64,000 bases of DNA from contig CAYNHF010000027.1 of NCBI GenBank assembly GCA_964397045.1, positions 13,248 to 77,247 of the forward strand, read 5' to 3'. The position numbers and the translations under genes are program-made. The notes beneath the pieces are model-generated. The model was not told the origin of the DNA. It saw nothing but the letters and a program-made list of their open reading frames with translations, and did no database searches. Positions 19,073 to 26,837 of the stretch are shown here, one piece after another. Position 1 is the stretch's first letter. Each line of letters begins with the position of its first letter. This DNA comes from CAYNHF01 sp964397045. GTDB taxonomy: Bacteria; Actinomycetota; Acidimicrobiia; Spongiisociales; UBA5794.

Positions 19073-20329
19073 CTATGCCCGAACCACCGTGTCCCAGTCG
19101 ACTGGTGCGGTGTGGTCGATGGTCTCCTCCGCAGACGGCATCGGGTACTTGAGTCCGTTTCCGCAGTTGAAGAGCACGGCACGTTCGCTTCCCGAAACCA
19201 GCCCTGCTTCTCGAGCCTTGCGGTACGCGGCGAAGGTGGCAGCACCTTCCGGAGACAAGAGCAGTCCGTCTCGAGCCGGGATGTCCACCTGGGCAGCTCC
19301 GATCTCGTCGTCGCCCACTGCGATGGCGAAACCGTCGCTCTGGCGCACTGCATCGAGGATGAGGAAGTCTCCGATCGCCACGGGGACTCGAATCCCAGCC
19401 GCAATCGTGTGAGCATCTTCCCAGAGCGCGGCGTGATCGGCTCCTTCCTCCCAGGCCCTGACGATCGGGGCGCAACCTTCGGCCTGCACGGCGACCATGC
19501 GCGGCAGGTCGGGGCCAAGCCAACCCATTGCCTGGAGTTCGTGGAAGGCTTTCCACATCCCGATGAGCCCGGTGCCGCCGCCGGTCGGGTAGAAGATCAC
19601 GTCTGGCAGCTGCCAGCCGAGTTGTTCCGCTAGCTCGAGGCCCATTGTCTTCTTGCCTTCGATCCGGTAGGGCTCCTTGAGAGTCGAGACGTCGAACCAG
19701 CCGACGGCTTCTTTGCCGAGGCCGACGATCTTGCCGCAGTCGTTGATCAGACCGTTGACCTTCCACACCCTGGCTCCCTGCAACGCCATCTCGCGGACGT
19801 TCACCTCAGGGGTGTCGTCCGGGCAGAAGACGAACGTTTCGATTCCTGCCCGGCTCGCGTAGGCGGCGAGCGCGGCCCCGGCGTTCCCGTTGGTGGGCAT
19901 GGCGATCTGGGTGACCCCCAGCTCTTTGGCCATCGAGACTGCCAGTGCGAGCCCTCTGGCCTTGAACGATCCAGTCGGCAACCGGCCTTCGTCCTTGACC
20001 ACCAGCCAGTCGGCGCCGAGGTCGGCACCGATCCGATCGAGCGGCACGAGTGGGGTGGCCGTCTCGCCGAGGGAGACGATGTTGGCTGTGTGCCGCACCG
20101 GAAGCAGTTCCCGATAACGCCAGAGATCGTCGGGGCGGGCGGCCAGGGCCTCCTTGTCTACGGCGGCGGCGACTCCTTCCAGGTCGTACCGCACCAGGAG
20201 GGGCTTGTCGGAAGCGGAGAGCCCCCGGAGTTCGTTCGCCGGGTACCGCTCTCCGGTGGCGGAACACTCCAGGTGGGTGACGAAGGTGGAACGCTGGCTC
20301 GTGAGATTGGCATTCGATGGAGCGATCAT
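19073..20329 (-). CDS. Threonine-synthase-like fold-type II PLP enzyme, first gene of the leftward operon
   Basis: 418 residues. The PLP lysine is in LPTGSFKARG (about residue 123), the PLP phosphate loop in PTGGGTGLIG, and the N-terminal THLECSATGERYP belongs to a ThrC-like family with reduced zinc-ribbon. It may be a housekeeping threonine synthase. Its place at the head of the operon, 2 bases before a SlcC-like dehydrogenase, allows another idea: archaeal cysteate synthase is a threonine synthase paralogue, so a related enzyme could handle cysteate. Start ATG 20329 has no Shine-Dalgarno, but TACACT ends 7 bases upstream, fitting a leaderless transcript. Confidence 0.75.
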   Translation of the reverse strand: MIAPSNANLTSQRSTFVTHLECSATGERYPANELRGLSASDKPLLVRYDLEGVAAAVDKEALAARPDDLWRYRELLPVRHTANIVSLGETATPLVPLDRIGADLGADWLVVKDEGRLPTGSFKARGLALAVSMAKELGVTQIAMPTNGNAGAALAAYASRAGIETFVFCPDDTPEVNVREMALQGARVWKVNGLINDCGKIVGLGKEAVGWFDVSTLKEPYRIEGKKTMGLELAEQLGWQLPDVIFYPTGGGTGLIGMWKAFHELQAMGWLGPDLPRMVAVQAEGCAPIVRAWEEGADHAALWEDAHTIAAGIRVPVAIGDFLILDAVRQSDGFAIAVGDDEIGAAQVDIPARDGLLLSPEGAATFAAYRKAREAGLVSGSERAVLFNCGNGLKYPMPSAEETIDHTAPVDWDTVVRA

Positions 20330-20336
20330 GGAAGCG

Positions 20337-20342
20337 AGTGTA
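20337..20342 (-). promoter_or_regulatory. Probable -10 element of the leftward sulfosugar operon, leaderless start
   Basis: On the minus strand TACACT is followed by 7 bases and the ATG of the threonine-synthase-like gene. Actinobacterial leaderless promoters have a TANNNT -10 ending 6-9 bases before the start codon. No Shine-Dalgarno sequence precedes this ATG, which agrees. No clear -35 is visible. Confidence 0.4.
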
Positions 20343-20414
20343 GGAGGAGGACCCCGGCGGGGATCTGCTCGCTCATCCCTCCACGACCCCGAGCCGCGCG
20401 TTCTTGCCTGGCCT

Positions 20415-20434
20415 TTACCCCACCAAGGGGGTAA
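20415..20434. promoter_or_regulatory. Inverted repeat in the divergent promoter region, candidate operator
   Basis: TTACCCC and GGGGTAA, 7-base arms separated by 6 bases, lie between the leftward operon and the rightward importer. A second inverted repeat, GCCCGC-5-GCGGGC (20447-20463), sits in the importer leader. Their place suits a regulator controlling both directions, but no regulator gene is encoded in the island, and the function is a guess. Confidence 0.35.
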
Positions 20435-20491
20435 CGTCCTCCCTGTGCCCGCGATCTGCGGGCGCGGAAGAACCCCTTTTACGGAGGAACT

Positions 20492-21853
20492 ATGAAGCGA
20501 TTCAATTGGCTTCTGGTCGCGCTTGTCGCGTTTGCCCTCATTGCAGCCGCGTGTGCGGACGATGAAGGTGATGACACCACCACGACGTCCACGACGGCGG
20601 GTGACAGTGGCACGACCGAAACCACCGAGGCGATGGCGGACCTGTCCGGTACAACCGTGACGGTGTTCGGCTCCGAGAGCTCGGATGAAGAGGCAGGCGC
20701 CATGCAGGACGCCCTCGACGTCTTCGCCGAGGAGACCGGTATCAACATCGTGTTCACGGGTGCCCGTGACTTCTCGGACCAGATCAATGCGCAGGCTGCC
20801 GGTGGTAACCCGCCGGACATCGCGATCTTCCCGCAGCCGGGCAAGGTTGCCGACTTTGCGCGTGAAGGATTCATCCTGCCGGTTCCCGACAGCGTCAACG
20901 AGGTGCTGAAGGCGAACTGGGACCAGGCGTGGATCGATTTCGGCACCGTGGACGGCGTGCAGTACGGCGTCAACAACAAGTCAGACATCAAGTCACTCGT
21001 CTGGTACAGCCCCTCGGCGTTCTCCGAGGCCGGCTATGCAGTCCCGGCTAGCTGGGATGACCTGAAGGCCCTGACGGCGACGATGGTTGCCGACGGACTG
21101 ACCCCATGGTGTGTTGGTATCGAGTCCGGTCCGGCAACGGGCTGGCCCTACACCGATTGGATCGAGGACCTGACGCTCCGTTTCGAGGGCGCCGACTACT
21201 TCGACCAGTGGGTTTCCAACGACGTGAAGTTCAGCGATCCCGGCATGCAGGCCATCTGGACCGAGGTGCTGTCACTGTGGAACTCCGCAGGCAACACGTA
21301 TGCGGCCGGTGGTTCGATTGCAGCCACTCCGTTCGGCGACAACGGTCAGCCGCTGGCAGACGGCACGTGCATGATGCACCGCCAGGCGTCGTTCTTCTCG
21401 GCGTTTCTGCCTGAGGGCACTCCGACGGGACCGGACGGGATCTCCGTCTTCTACTTCCCGCCGGGACCGAATGGTGAGCGCCCGGTGCTCGGTGGCGGCA
21501 CGCTCGCTTCCGCGTTCCGTGACGCACCTGAGGTGTGGGCGGTCATGGAGTACTACGCCACCGGCGAATACGCCACCAACCGCCAGCTGGCACAGCAGAC
21601 TCGCAAGAACGGACAACTGTCCGGCTTCCTGTCTGCGAACCAGAATCAGGACCTGTCTGCGTACCTGCCGCTGGAGCAAGAGATGATCAGCATCATGCTC
21701 GGCGCAGAGGTGCTGCGGTTCGACGGTTCCGACCTGATGCCCGCGGCCGTTGGCTCGGGTAGCTTCTGGACCGAAGGCACCAGCGCGGTGAATGGCGACA
21801 AGACGGTCGAGGAAGCCACTGCGGCGATCGACGCCTCGTGGCCGACCGAGTAA
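20492..21853 (+). CDS. Carbohydrate ABC transporter substrate-binding lipoprotein (AglE-like)
   Basis: 453 residues. A signal peptide with lipobox ALIAAACAD anchors it at Cys; a Thr/Ser-rich linker follows, then a large solute-binding domain of the extracellular sugar-binding family 1, with TVTVFGSESSDEEAG at the start and YGVNNKSDIKSLVWY typical of alpha-glucoside binders. GGAGG 5 bases before the ATG is a strong ribosome site. It is divergent from the sulfosugar operon and followed by two permeases; no ATPase is present, so a shared MsmK-type ATPase elsewhere is needed. A sulfoquinovose or sulfoquinovosyl-glycerol ligand is inferred from context only. Confidence 0.85.
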   Translation: MKRFNWLLVALVAFALIAAACADDEGDDTTTTSTTAGDSGTTETTEAMADLSGTTVTVFGSESSDEEAGAMQDALDVFAEETGINIVFTGARDFSDQINAQAAGGNPPDIAIFPQPGKVADFAREGFILPVPDSVNEVLKANWDQAWIDFGTVDGVQYGVNNKSDIKSLVWYSPSAFSEAGYAVPASWDDLKALTATMVADGLTPWCVGIESGPATGWPYTDWIEDLTLRFEGADYFDQWVSNDVKFSDPGMQAIWTEVLSLWNSAGNTYAAGGSIAATPFGDNGQPLADGTCMMHRQASFFSAFLPEGTPTGPDGISVFYFPPGPNGERPVLGGGTLASAFRDAPEVWAVMEYYATGEYATNRQLAQQTRKNGQLSGFLSANQNQDLSAYLPLEQEMISIMLGAEVLRFDGSDLMPAAVGSGSFWTEGTSAVNGDKTVEEATAAIDASWPTE

Positions 21854-21877
21854 CACCAACTATCAGCTGACAACGTC

Positions 21878-21910
21878 AGAGAGCCGGCCTGCGACGCAGG
21901 CCGGCTCTCT
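21878..21910 (+). terminator. Perfect hairpin between binding-protein and permease genes
   Basis: Arms 21878-21892 and 21896-21910 pair over 15 bases with a 3-base loop (GAC). No T-run follows. It lies 25 bases after the binding-protein stop and 38 before the permease start, so it may protect the 5' message end or attenuate, giving more binding protein than permease, a common arrangement in sugar importers. Confidence 0.6.
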
Positions 21911-21947
21911 GCTATGGTCGCCACGCGGAGGAGACACGGGAGGGACG

Positions 21948-23852
21948 TTGGGTCGGTTCGGTGAGACGGTCATCGGGATCGTTCTGGCAGTTGGCCTCAG
22001 TGCCATCGTCTTCATCGGCTTCAACAAACTCTTCGACCTCGCCGAGAAACGCTACGCGATCTTCCGCTCTGTGATCGGCGGCGTCGGTGCCCTTATCGTC
22101 TTCGGCCTCCTGTGGGGCAACCGGCTCATCGTGTCCCCAGAGGTCGTCACACTCATCGCGGTGATCCTGGGTCTCGCCGTCGGTTACGCGTTCGGCGTAG
22201 TCGGTGACCGCTGGCAACGCCTCGGCGTCGGACTCGTCGGAGGACTCGCCTTTGGCTTGCTGGCAGGCTTGACCATCAAGAGTGAGGTCTGGCCCAGCAT
22301 CGATCCGGTGCCGACGATCATCTATCTCGCGGTGGGTGCAGGCATTGCGTTACTGACCTGGGTGCTGTCCGGCCGCCGCCTCAATCTGCAGGGAGTGATG
22401 TTCTTCTGGCTCGGAGCGGGTTGGCTGTGGGGAGCGTGGTTGGCTGCAGACTTCACCGGTAGCAAAGGTGAAGTGATTGCGGTCGCGGTGGTCCTCGGCT
22501 TGCTGTTCGGCGCTTCGATCGGTTCGACTGCCCTGCCGGACGATGTCGGCCGCAAGAAGATCGAGGTGGCTTCTCGCAAGTACATCTTCCTTGCTCCCGC
22601 GCTGGTATTCGTCAGTGCTGCTCTCCTGATTCCGCTGGGGCGGACGATCTGGCTCGGCTTTCTGAGCGGGACTCCGCGGAACCTGGAGTGGACCGGGCTC
22701 TCCAACTACGGGGAGATCTTCACCGACCCCAACATTCTTGACCTCTCGAACTGGGGGGAGTTTCTCGGGAGTCGGATGACCTGGGCCGCGGTGGTTCTGC
22801 TCGCCATCGGCTTGGCGATCGGCCTCTACGCCGGACGCGCCAAGGGCGGCAGCGGCACCGGTTTCTCGATAAGTGCTGGGTCTGTGACCTGGATCGCAGC
22901 CGCGGTCGTTGTCATCGGCTTCTCGTTCTTTGTAGTCATGCGAGGCACGATTTCAAACAACCTGTGGTGGATCTTCGCCGTCACTCTCTTCGCGGTAGGA
23001 GCCGGTCTGGCGATCGCTGTACTCGCCGACCGATCCAAAGGGGAGAACATCGCCAAGTCGCTGATCTTCCTGCCAATGGCGATCTCGTTCGTCGGGGCCA
23101 GCATCATTTGGCGCTGCATGTACATCGCCCGCCCGCCGCAGGGTGATCAGACGGGGGTGCTGAACGCGATCTGGGTGCGGATCGGTGAGTGGAGCGCATC
23201 GGACACGGCGTCCGCGGTCATCGCGGTGATCCTCGGCCTCATCATCTTCGGTCTCGCCTATCTCGCCTATCGAGGCTGGCAAGCAGGTAACAACGCCATC
23301 TGGGGCGGTTCGGTTGCGCTGATCATTCCGCTGGGTTACTTGGTGTACCTCTTCCTCTTCGGCCAGATGGGCGGCGTGATCATCACCGAGACGGGCGAAG
23401 TCGTGGCCAACCCGGTCCTCTTCCTGACGGAGTCGCCCTGGAACAACTGGTGGATGATGGTGGTCTTCATCTGGATTCAGACCGGTTTCGCGATGGTCAT
23501 CTTCTCGTCCGCTATCAAGGCTGTGCCGGAAGACCTGCTCGAAGCAGCCCGGATCGATGGTGCCACTGAATCCCAGGCGTTTTGGCGGGTCACGGTGCCG
23601 CAGATTGCTCCAACGATCGGTGTGGTCGCTACCACCCTCATCGTGACGGTGTTGAAGGTGTTCGACATCCCGAAGGTGATGACCAACGGCAACTTCGATA
23701 CGCAGGTGCTCGCCAATGAGATGTGGCAGCGGGCGTTCACCGAACTCGACTTTGGCCTTGGCTCGGCGCTTGCCGTCGTGCTCTTCCTCGGCGTGCTGCC
23801 GATCATGTGGATCAACATCCGAAGAATGCAACGACAAAGGGCACATACCTGA
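21948..23852 (+). CDS. Carbohydrate ABC transporter permease 1 with large N-terminal membrane extension
   Basis: 634 residues from TTG 21948; GGGAGGG lies just 3 bases upstream, so the start is uncertain, but the earlier in-frame codons cross the hairpin and the previous gene. The C-terminal 300 residues are the usual MalF/AglF-type permease with the EAA loop EAARIDGATESQAFWRV (about residues 526-542). The N-terminal 200 residues add about six hydrophobic segments (IVLAVGLSAIVFIGF, LLWGNRLIV and others) absent from ordinary sugar permeases, and a further hydrophobic insertion lies around residues 290-370. Stop and next start share one base (TGATG). Confidence 0.82.
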   Translation: MGRFGETVIGIVLAVGLSAIVFIGFNKLFDLAEKRYAIFRSVIGGVGALIVFGLLWGNRLIVSPEVVTLIAVILGLAVGYAFGVVGDRWQRLGVGLVGGLAFGLLAGLTIKSEVWPSIDPVPTIIYLAVGAGIALLTWVLSGRRLNLQGVMFFWLGAGWLWGAWLAADFTGSKGEVIAVAVVLGLLFGASIGSTALPDDVGRKKIEVASRKYIFLAPALVFVSAALLIPLGRTIWLGFLSGTPRNLEWTGLSNYGEIFTDPNILDLSNWGEFLGSRMTWAAVVLLAIGLAIGLYAGRAKGGSGTGFSISAGSVTWIAAAVVVIGFSFFVVMRGTISNNLWWIFAVTLFAVGAGLAIAVLADRSKGENIAKSLIFLPMAISFVGASIIWRCMYIARPPQGDQTGVLNAIWVRIGEWSASDTASAVIAVILGLIIFGLAYLAYRGWQAGNNAIWGGSVALIIPLGYLVYLFLFGQMGGVIITETGEVVANPVLFLTESPWNNWWMMVVFIWIQTGFAMVIFSSAIKAVPEDLLEAARIDGATESQAFWRVTVPQIAPTIGVVATTLIVTVLKVFDIPKVMTNGNFDTQVLANEMWQRAFTELDFGLGSALAVVLFLGVLPIMWINIRRMQRQRAHT

Positions 23853-24838
23853 TGGTCACCAAGGAGAAATCGGTTCCGGTTGCCGCGATGGCGACGAAGC
23901 CTGGAGGGCGGCCGCTCGGGGTACGCATCTACCGTTTCCTGCGTGCCATTCCCTCCTGGGTGCTGTGGCTCCTCGTCATCGTCTGGACGGTCCCTACGTT
24001 CGGCTTGTTCGTCAACTCTCTGCGGACGCGCGACGCGATGCGCAACTCCGGGTGGTGGCTGGCCTGGCAGGACAATGCCAACGGCTTCGACTTCCCGACC
24101 CTCCAGAACTACTCGGATGTGCTCGGCTCCGAAGCCACCGGTGGCCTGTGGAACGGCCTGCTCAACTCGATGTCGATCGCGATCGTGGCGACGATCATCC
24201 CGATTGCGATTGCAGCGTTTGCTGCCTACGCCTTCGCCTGGATCGACTTCCGGGGTAGGGAGTGGCTGTTCATCGCCACCGTGGCGTTGCTCGCCATCCC
24301 GACGCAGGTTGCGCTCATCCCGCTGCTGCAGGCGTATGCCAGTGGCGTCCACCTCACCCTCCCCATCGTCGAGCGGACGGTGACGATCTTCCCTGATCTC
24401 GACTTGGCGGGAACGATCCCTGCGGTCTGGCTGACACATACCGGCTTTGCCCTGCCGTTCGCCATCTTCCTCTTACACAACTACATCGCAGGCCTCCCGG
24501 GTGATCTGTTCGAATCGGCCCGCATCGACGGCGCCGACCACTTCACGATCTTCTGGCGTCTCGTGGTTCCGCTCTCGCTTCCGGTTCTGGCAGCCTTCGC
24601 CATCTTCCAGTTCCTGTGGACCTGGAACGACTACCTCATCGCACTGACGATGATTGGCGGTAACCGGGAAGCGCTGCCGGCCACGGTGGTGGTCGCGTCG
24701 TTAGCGGGCGAATTTGGGCTCCGCGAGGAGCTGCTGACGGCAGGCGCGTTTGTCATCACCGTCGTGCCGCTCGTAGTGTTCTTTGCCCTGCAGCGCTTCT
24801 TCGTGCGTGGCATCACCGCCGGTTCGGTCAAGGGCTAG
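23852..24838 (+). CDS. Carbohydrate ABC transporter permease 2 (MalG/AglG-type)
   Basis: 328 residues, ATG at 23852 overlapping the previous stop by one base. There are six hydrophobic segments; the EAA loop is ESARIDGADHFTIFWRLVVP (about residues 222-241), where the ATPase docks. The C-terminal RFFVRGITAGSVKG is typical for the MalG type. With the preceding two genes it forms the importer. An ATPase is missing in the window. Confidence 0.88.
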   Translation: MVTKEKSVPVAAMATKPGGRPLGVRIYRFLRAIPSWVLWLLVIVWTVPTFGLFVNSLRTRDAMRNSGWWLAWQDNANGFDFPTLQNYSDVLGSEATGGLWNGLLNSMSIAIVATIIPIAIAAFAAYAFAWIDFRGREWLFIATVALLAIPTQVALIPLLQAYASGVHLTLPIVERTVTIFPDLDLAGTIPAVWLTHTGFALPFAIFLLHNYIAGLPGDLFESARIDGADHFTIFWRLVVPLSLPVLAAFAIFQFLWTWNDYLIALTMIGGNREALPATVVVASLAGEFGLREELLTAGAFVITVVPLVVFFALQRFFVRGITAGSVKG

Positions 24839-24865
24839 AACGGCCACACGACGAGCCGAACCCGC

Positions 24866-25816
24866 ATGAACTCGACTTCCGTGCCGAGACCCGAAACCGC
24901 CCTGTCGTTCGACCCCACCGAGGGCACTGTGGTGCGGACTCCACCCGGCCCCGGCTACGGGAACTGGGTGGGTGGCAAGGTCTCCTACGACGCAGTATCG
25001 GGTCGGTTCGTGCTGTTCTTCCGCGAGCGCAAGCCACTCGAGCTGGGCCGGGCCGGTCGCTGTGGGGTGGCCGTGAGCGCCGATGGGCTCACCTTCGAAG
25101 AGGTGTGGTCTGCCACGAAAGAGCAGTTCAGCGCCGACTCGATCGAAGAAGGGCACTGCGTGCGGCATGGGGAAGAGTGGTGGCTCTACGTCTCGTATGA
25201 GATCGCCCGCACCGGTACCTGGCGAATCGACGTGCTGACCGCGGCTTCGCCGGACGGGTTCGATGCCCAGTCCAGACGCACGGTGCTGTGGCCGGGCGAC
25301 TACGGGTTGCCCTGGATCAAGGATCCGCACATTTACCGGCGGGACGAGGAGTGGTGGCTGTATGCCGCGGTGCCGCCGCGCACCGGTCCACGGATTGAGG
25401 GCGACGTGGTGCATGCCGGTCCGCTCGACGCCACTGTGCTCGCGGTGTCGCAGGACGGTCGCTACTTCCCGACGATCGAGTACGTCTTCGAGCCGACCGG
25501 GGAGGACAACTGGCACGGTCGTCGCGCCCGGATCAATTCGGTGATGCCATGGGGCGATGGGTACGTGGCGATGTGGGATGGGGGCCGCACGTTCTACGAC
25601 AATTACGAGGAGTGGGCTGGCATCGCGACGTCGCCGGACGGGCGGATCTTCGAGCGCGTCGCCACGGGCGGTCCCTGGGTTCGTTCTCCCTACGGTGCCG
25701 TCCGGTATGTCGGGATGGTTCCGGTGGAGAGCCAGGTCTTCATGTACTACGAGTACACCCGCCAGGACGGCGCTCACGAACTGCGGGCATCCGTGGTGAC
25801 TCCCTCGCCCCGGTAG
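24866..25816 (+). CDS. Five-bladed beta-propeller glycosidase-like protein (GH43/GH117/GH130-type fold)
   Basis: 316 residues, no signal peptide, no membrane segment. Repeated blade signatures are visible: VSADGLTFEEVW, DPHIYRRDEEWWLY, VSQDGRYFP, TSPDGRIFERV, each an S/D-G-x-x-F/W turn. WWLY repeats occur twice. The fold type is that of family 43-like hydrolases or phosphorylases, which have acid residues spread over the blades; I cannot assign the catalytic set. It follows the sugar importer by 27 bases, so it probably acts on the imported glycoside inside the cell. Known sulfoquinovosidases belong to other families, so its role is open. Confidence 0.6.
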   Translation: MNSTSVPRPETALSFDPTEGTVVRTPPGPGYGNWVGGKVSYDAVSGRFVLFFRERKPLELGRAGRCGVAVSADGLTFEEVWSATKEQFSADSIEEGHCVRHGEEWWLYVSYEIARTGTWRIDVLTAASPDGFDAQSRRTVLWPGDYGLPWIKDPHIYRRDEEWWLYAAVPPRTGPRIEGDVVHAGPLDATVLAVSQDGRYFPTIEYVFEPTGEDNWHGRRARINSVMPWGDGYVAMWDGGRTFYDNYEEWAGIATSPDGRIFERVATGGPWVRSPYGAVRYVGMVPVESQVFMYYEYTRQDGAHELRASVVTPSPR

Positions 25817-25982
25817 GGGGAGACGACCAGGAGGCGGCCCGTGGTGTTGCGTTCGGCGACGGCCGGGGGTCTGCTGGGGAGCGCTCGGTGGTGGGTAGCG
25901 CGTTCGATGCTGAGGAGGGATCGAGGACGCGGTGGAGTTCGATTGCGGTCGGGCGCGTCTTGTTGAGCCGCGGTGTCAGTTT

Positions 25983-26058
25983 TGGAGCCGGAGACGGGAA
26001 TCGAACCCGTGACCTACGCATTACGAGTGCGTCGCTCTACCGACTGAGCTACCCCGGC
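25983..26058 (-). tRNA. tRNA-Thr (anticodon CGU)
   Basis: The minus strand folds as a standard cloverleaf: acceptor GCCGGGG/CTCCGGC with one G-T wobble, D-arm GCTC/GAGC, anticodon stem ACGCA/TGCGT with loop CTCGTAA (anticodon CGT at the centre), five-base variable loop and T-arm ACGGG-TTCGATT-CCCGT. Discriminator is T and the CCA end is encoded. It reads ACG threonine codons. It stands alone between the sugar island and the accessory region. Confidence 0.95.
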
Positions 26059-26337
26059 GGGTGGATGTGACGCTGAGCCGGCGGTTTGTTCCGAGGCAGT
26101 CCGAACATTCCTTAGCACAACGCTTGAAGAGCAGATTACCAGCGGTTGTCGAGACGGAGTTCCATGACGGCCGAGCCAGAGGATCCTGGGCTGTGATGTG
26201 GGAGACAACGTCCGGATACCCGCCCATATTGCCTGTGATTTAAGGGGATGGAATTGTTCGACCGCAGTTGCCCCGCAGGTTCGAGGCGAACCCTTCATGG
26301 ATTCCCGGCGCCTCGACCTGTTAGCTGCGGACCCGAC

Positions 26338-26742
26338 CTACTCGACGAGGAGCTCTATGACCGGGATGGTCCGATCTGTGCCGGCCTGGTAGGTGGCGAA
26401 GTTGTCGAGGTCCGCGGCTTGCCTCGCGTAAATGGCGTCGCGCTCGTCCCCGATAATCTCTACAGCCGTTGCCGGCGAGGTGCCTGCGCCGATCTCTACG
26501 CTGACAGTCGGGTTCGCCTTGAGGTTGTGGTACCAGTCGGGGTGCGAGTGACTGCCACCCTTTGACGCGAAGATGAAGAAGCGATCACCTTCTTCGCGGT
26601 ACACGAGCGGAGCAAGTCGCTCAATACCCGACCGAGCGCCGGTGGTGTGAAGGATCAGCACGGACTTGTCATGGAACCAACCTCCCACTATCCCGTCGTT
26701 CGCTCTGAACTCGTCGATAATGTTGGCGTTCCAGTCAGACAC
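26338..26742 (-). CDS. Ddn-like F420H2-dependent nitro/quinone reductase family protein
   Basis: 134 residues from GTG 26742, chosen because AAGGGA lies 8 bases upstream; the ATG at 26757 would remove that site. The family core is clear: LHTTGARSG, LAPLVYREEGDRFFIFASKGG, and HPDWYHNLKANP. Ddn-type split-barrel proteins bind deazaflavin F420 and reduce quinones, nitroimidazoles or enones. The presence implies that this organism makes F420, common in Actinomycetota. It has no partner genes beside it. Confidence 0.85.
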   Translation of the reverse strand: MSDWNANIIDEFRANDGIVGGWFHDKSVLILHTTGARSGIERLAPLVYREEGDRFFIFASKGGSHSHPDWYHNLKANPTVSVEIGAGTSPATAVEIIGDERDAIYARQAADLDNFATYQAGTDRTIPVIELLVE

Positions 26743-26837
26743 AGCCTGTCCCTTCATTCGCGAACCCCAGCAACCCTGGGGGGCGGTGGTCTATTCCCCT
26801 GGCCTCAGCTCGCACAAGTCGATATGGGCGGACGAGT

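Noticed and set aside
24866..25816. Beta-propeller protein as classical sulfoquinovosidase
   Set aside because: Known enzymes are (alpha/beta)8-barrel GH31 or NAD-dependent types; the fold does not match.
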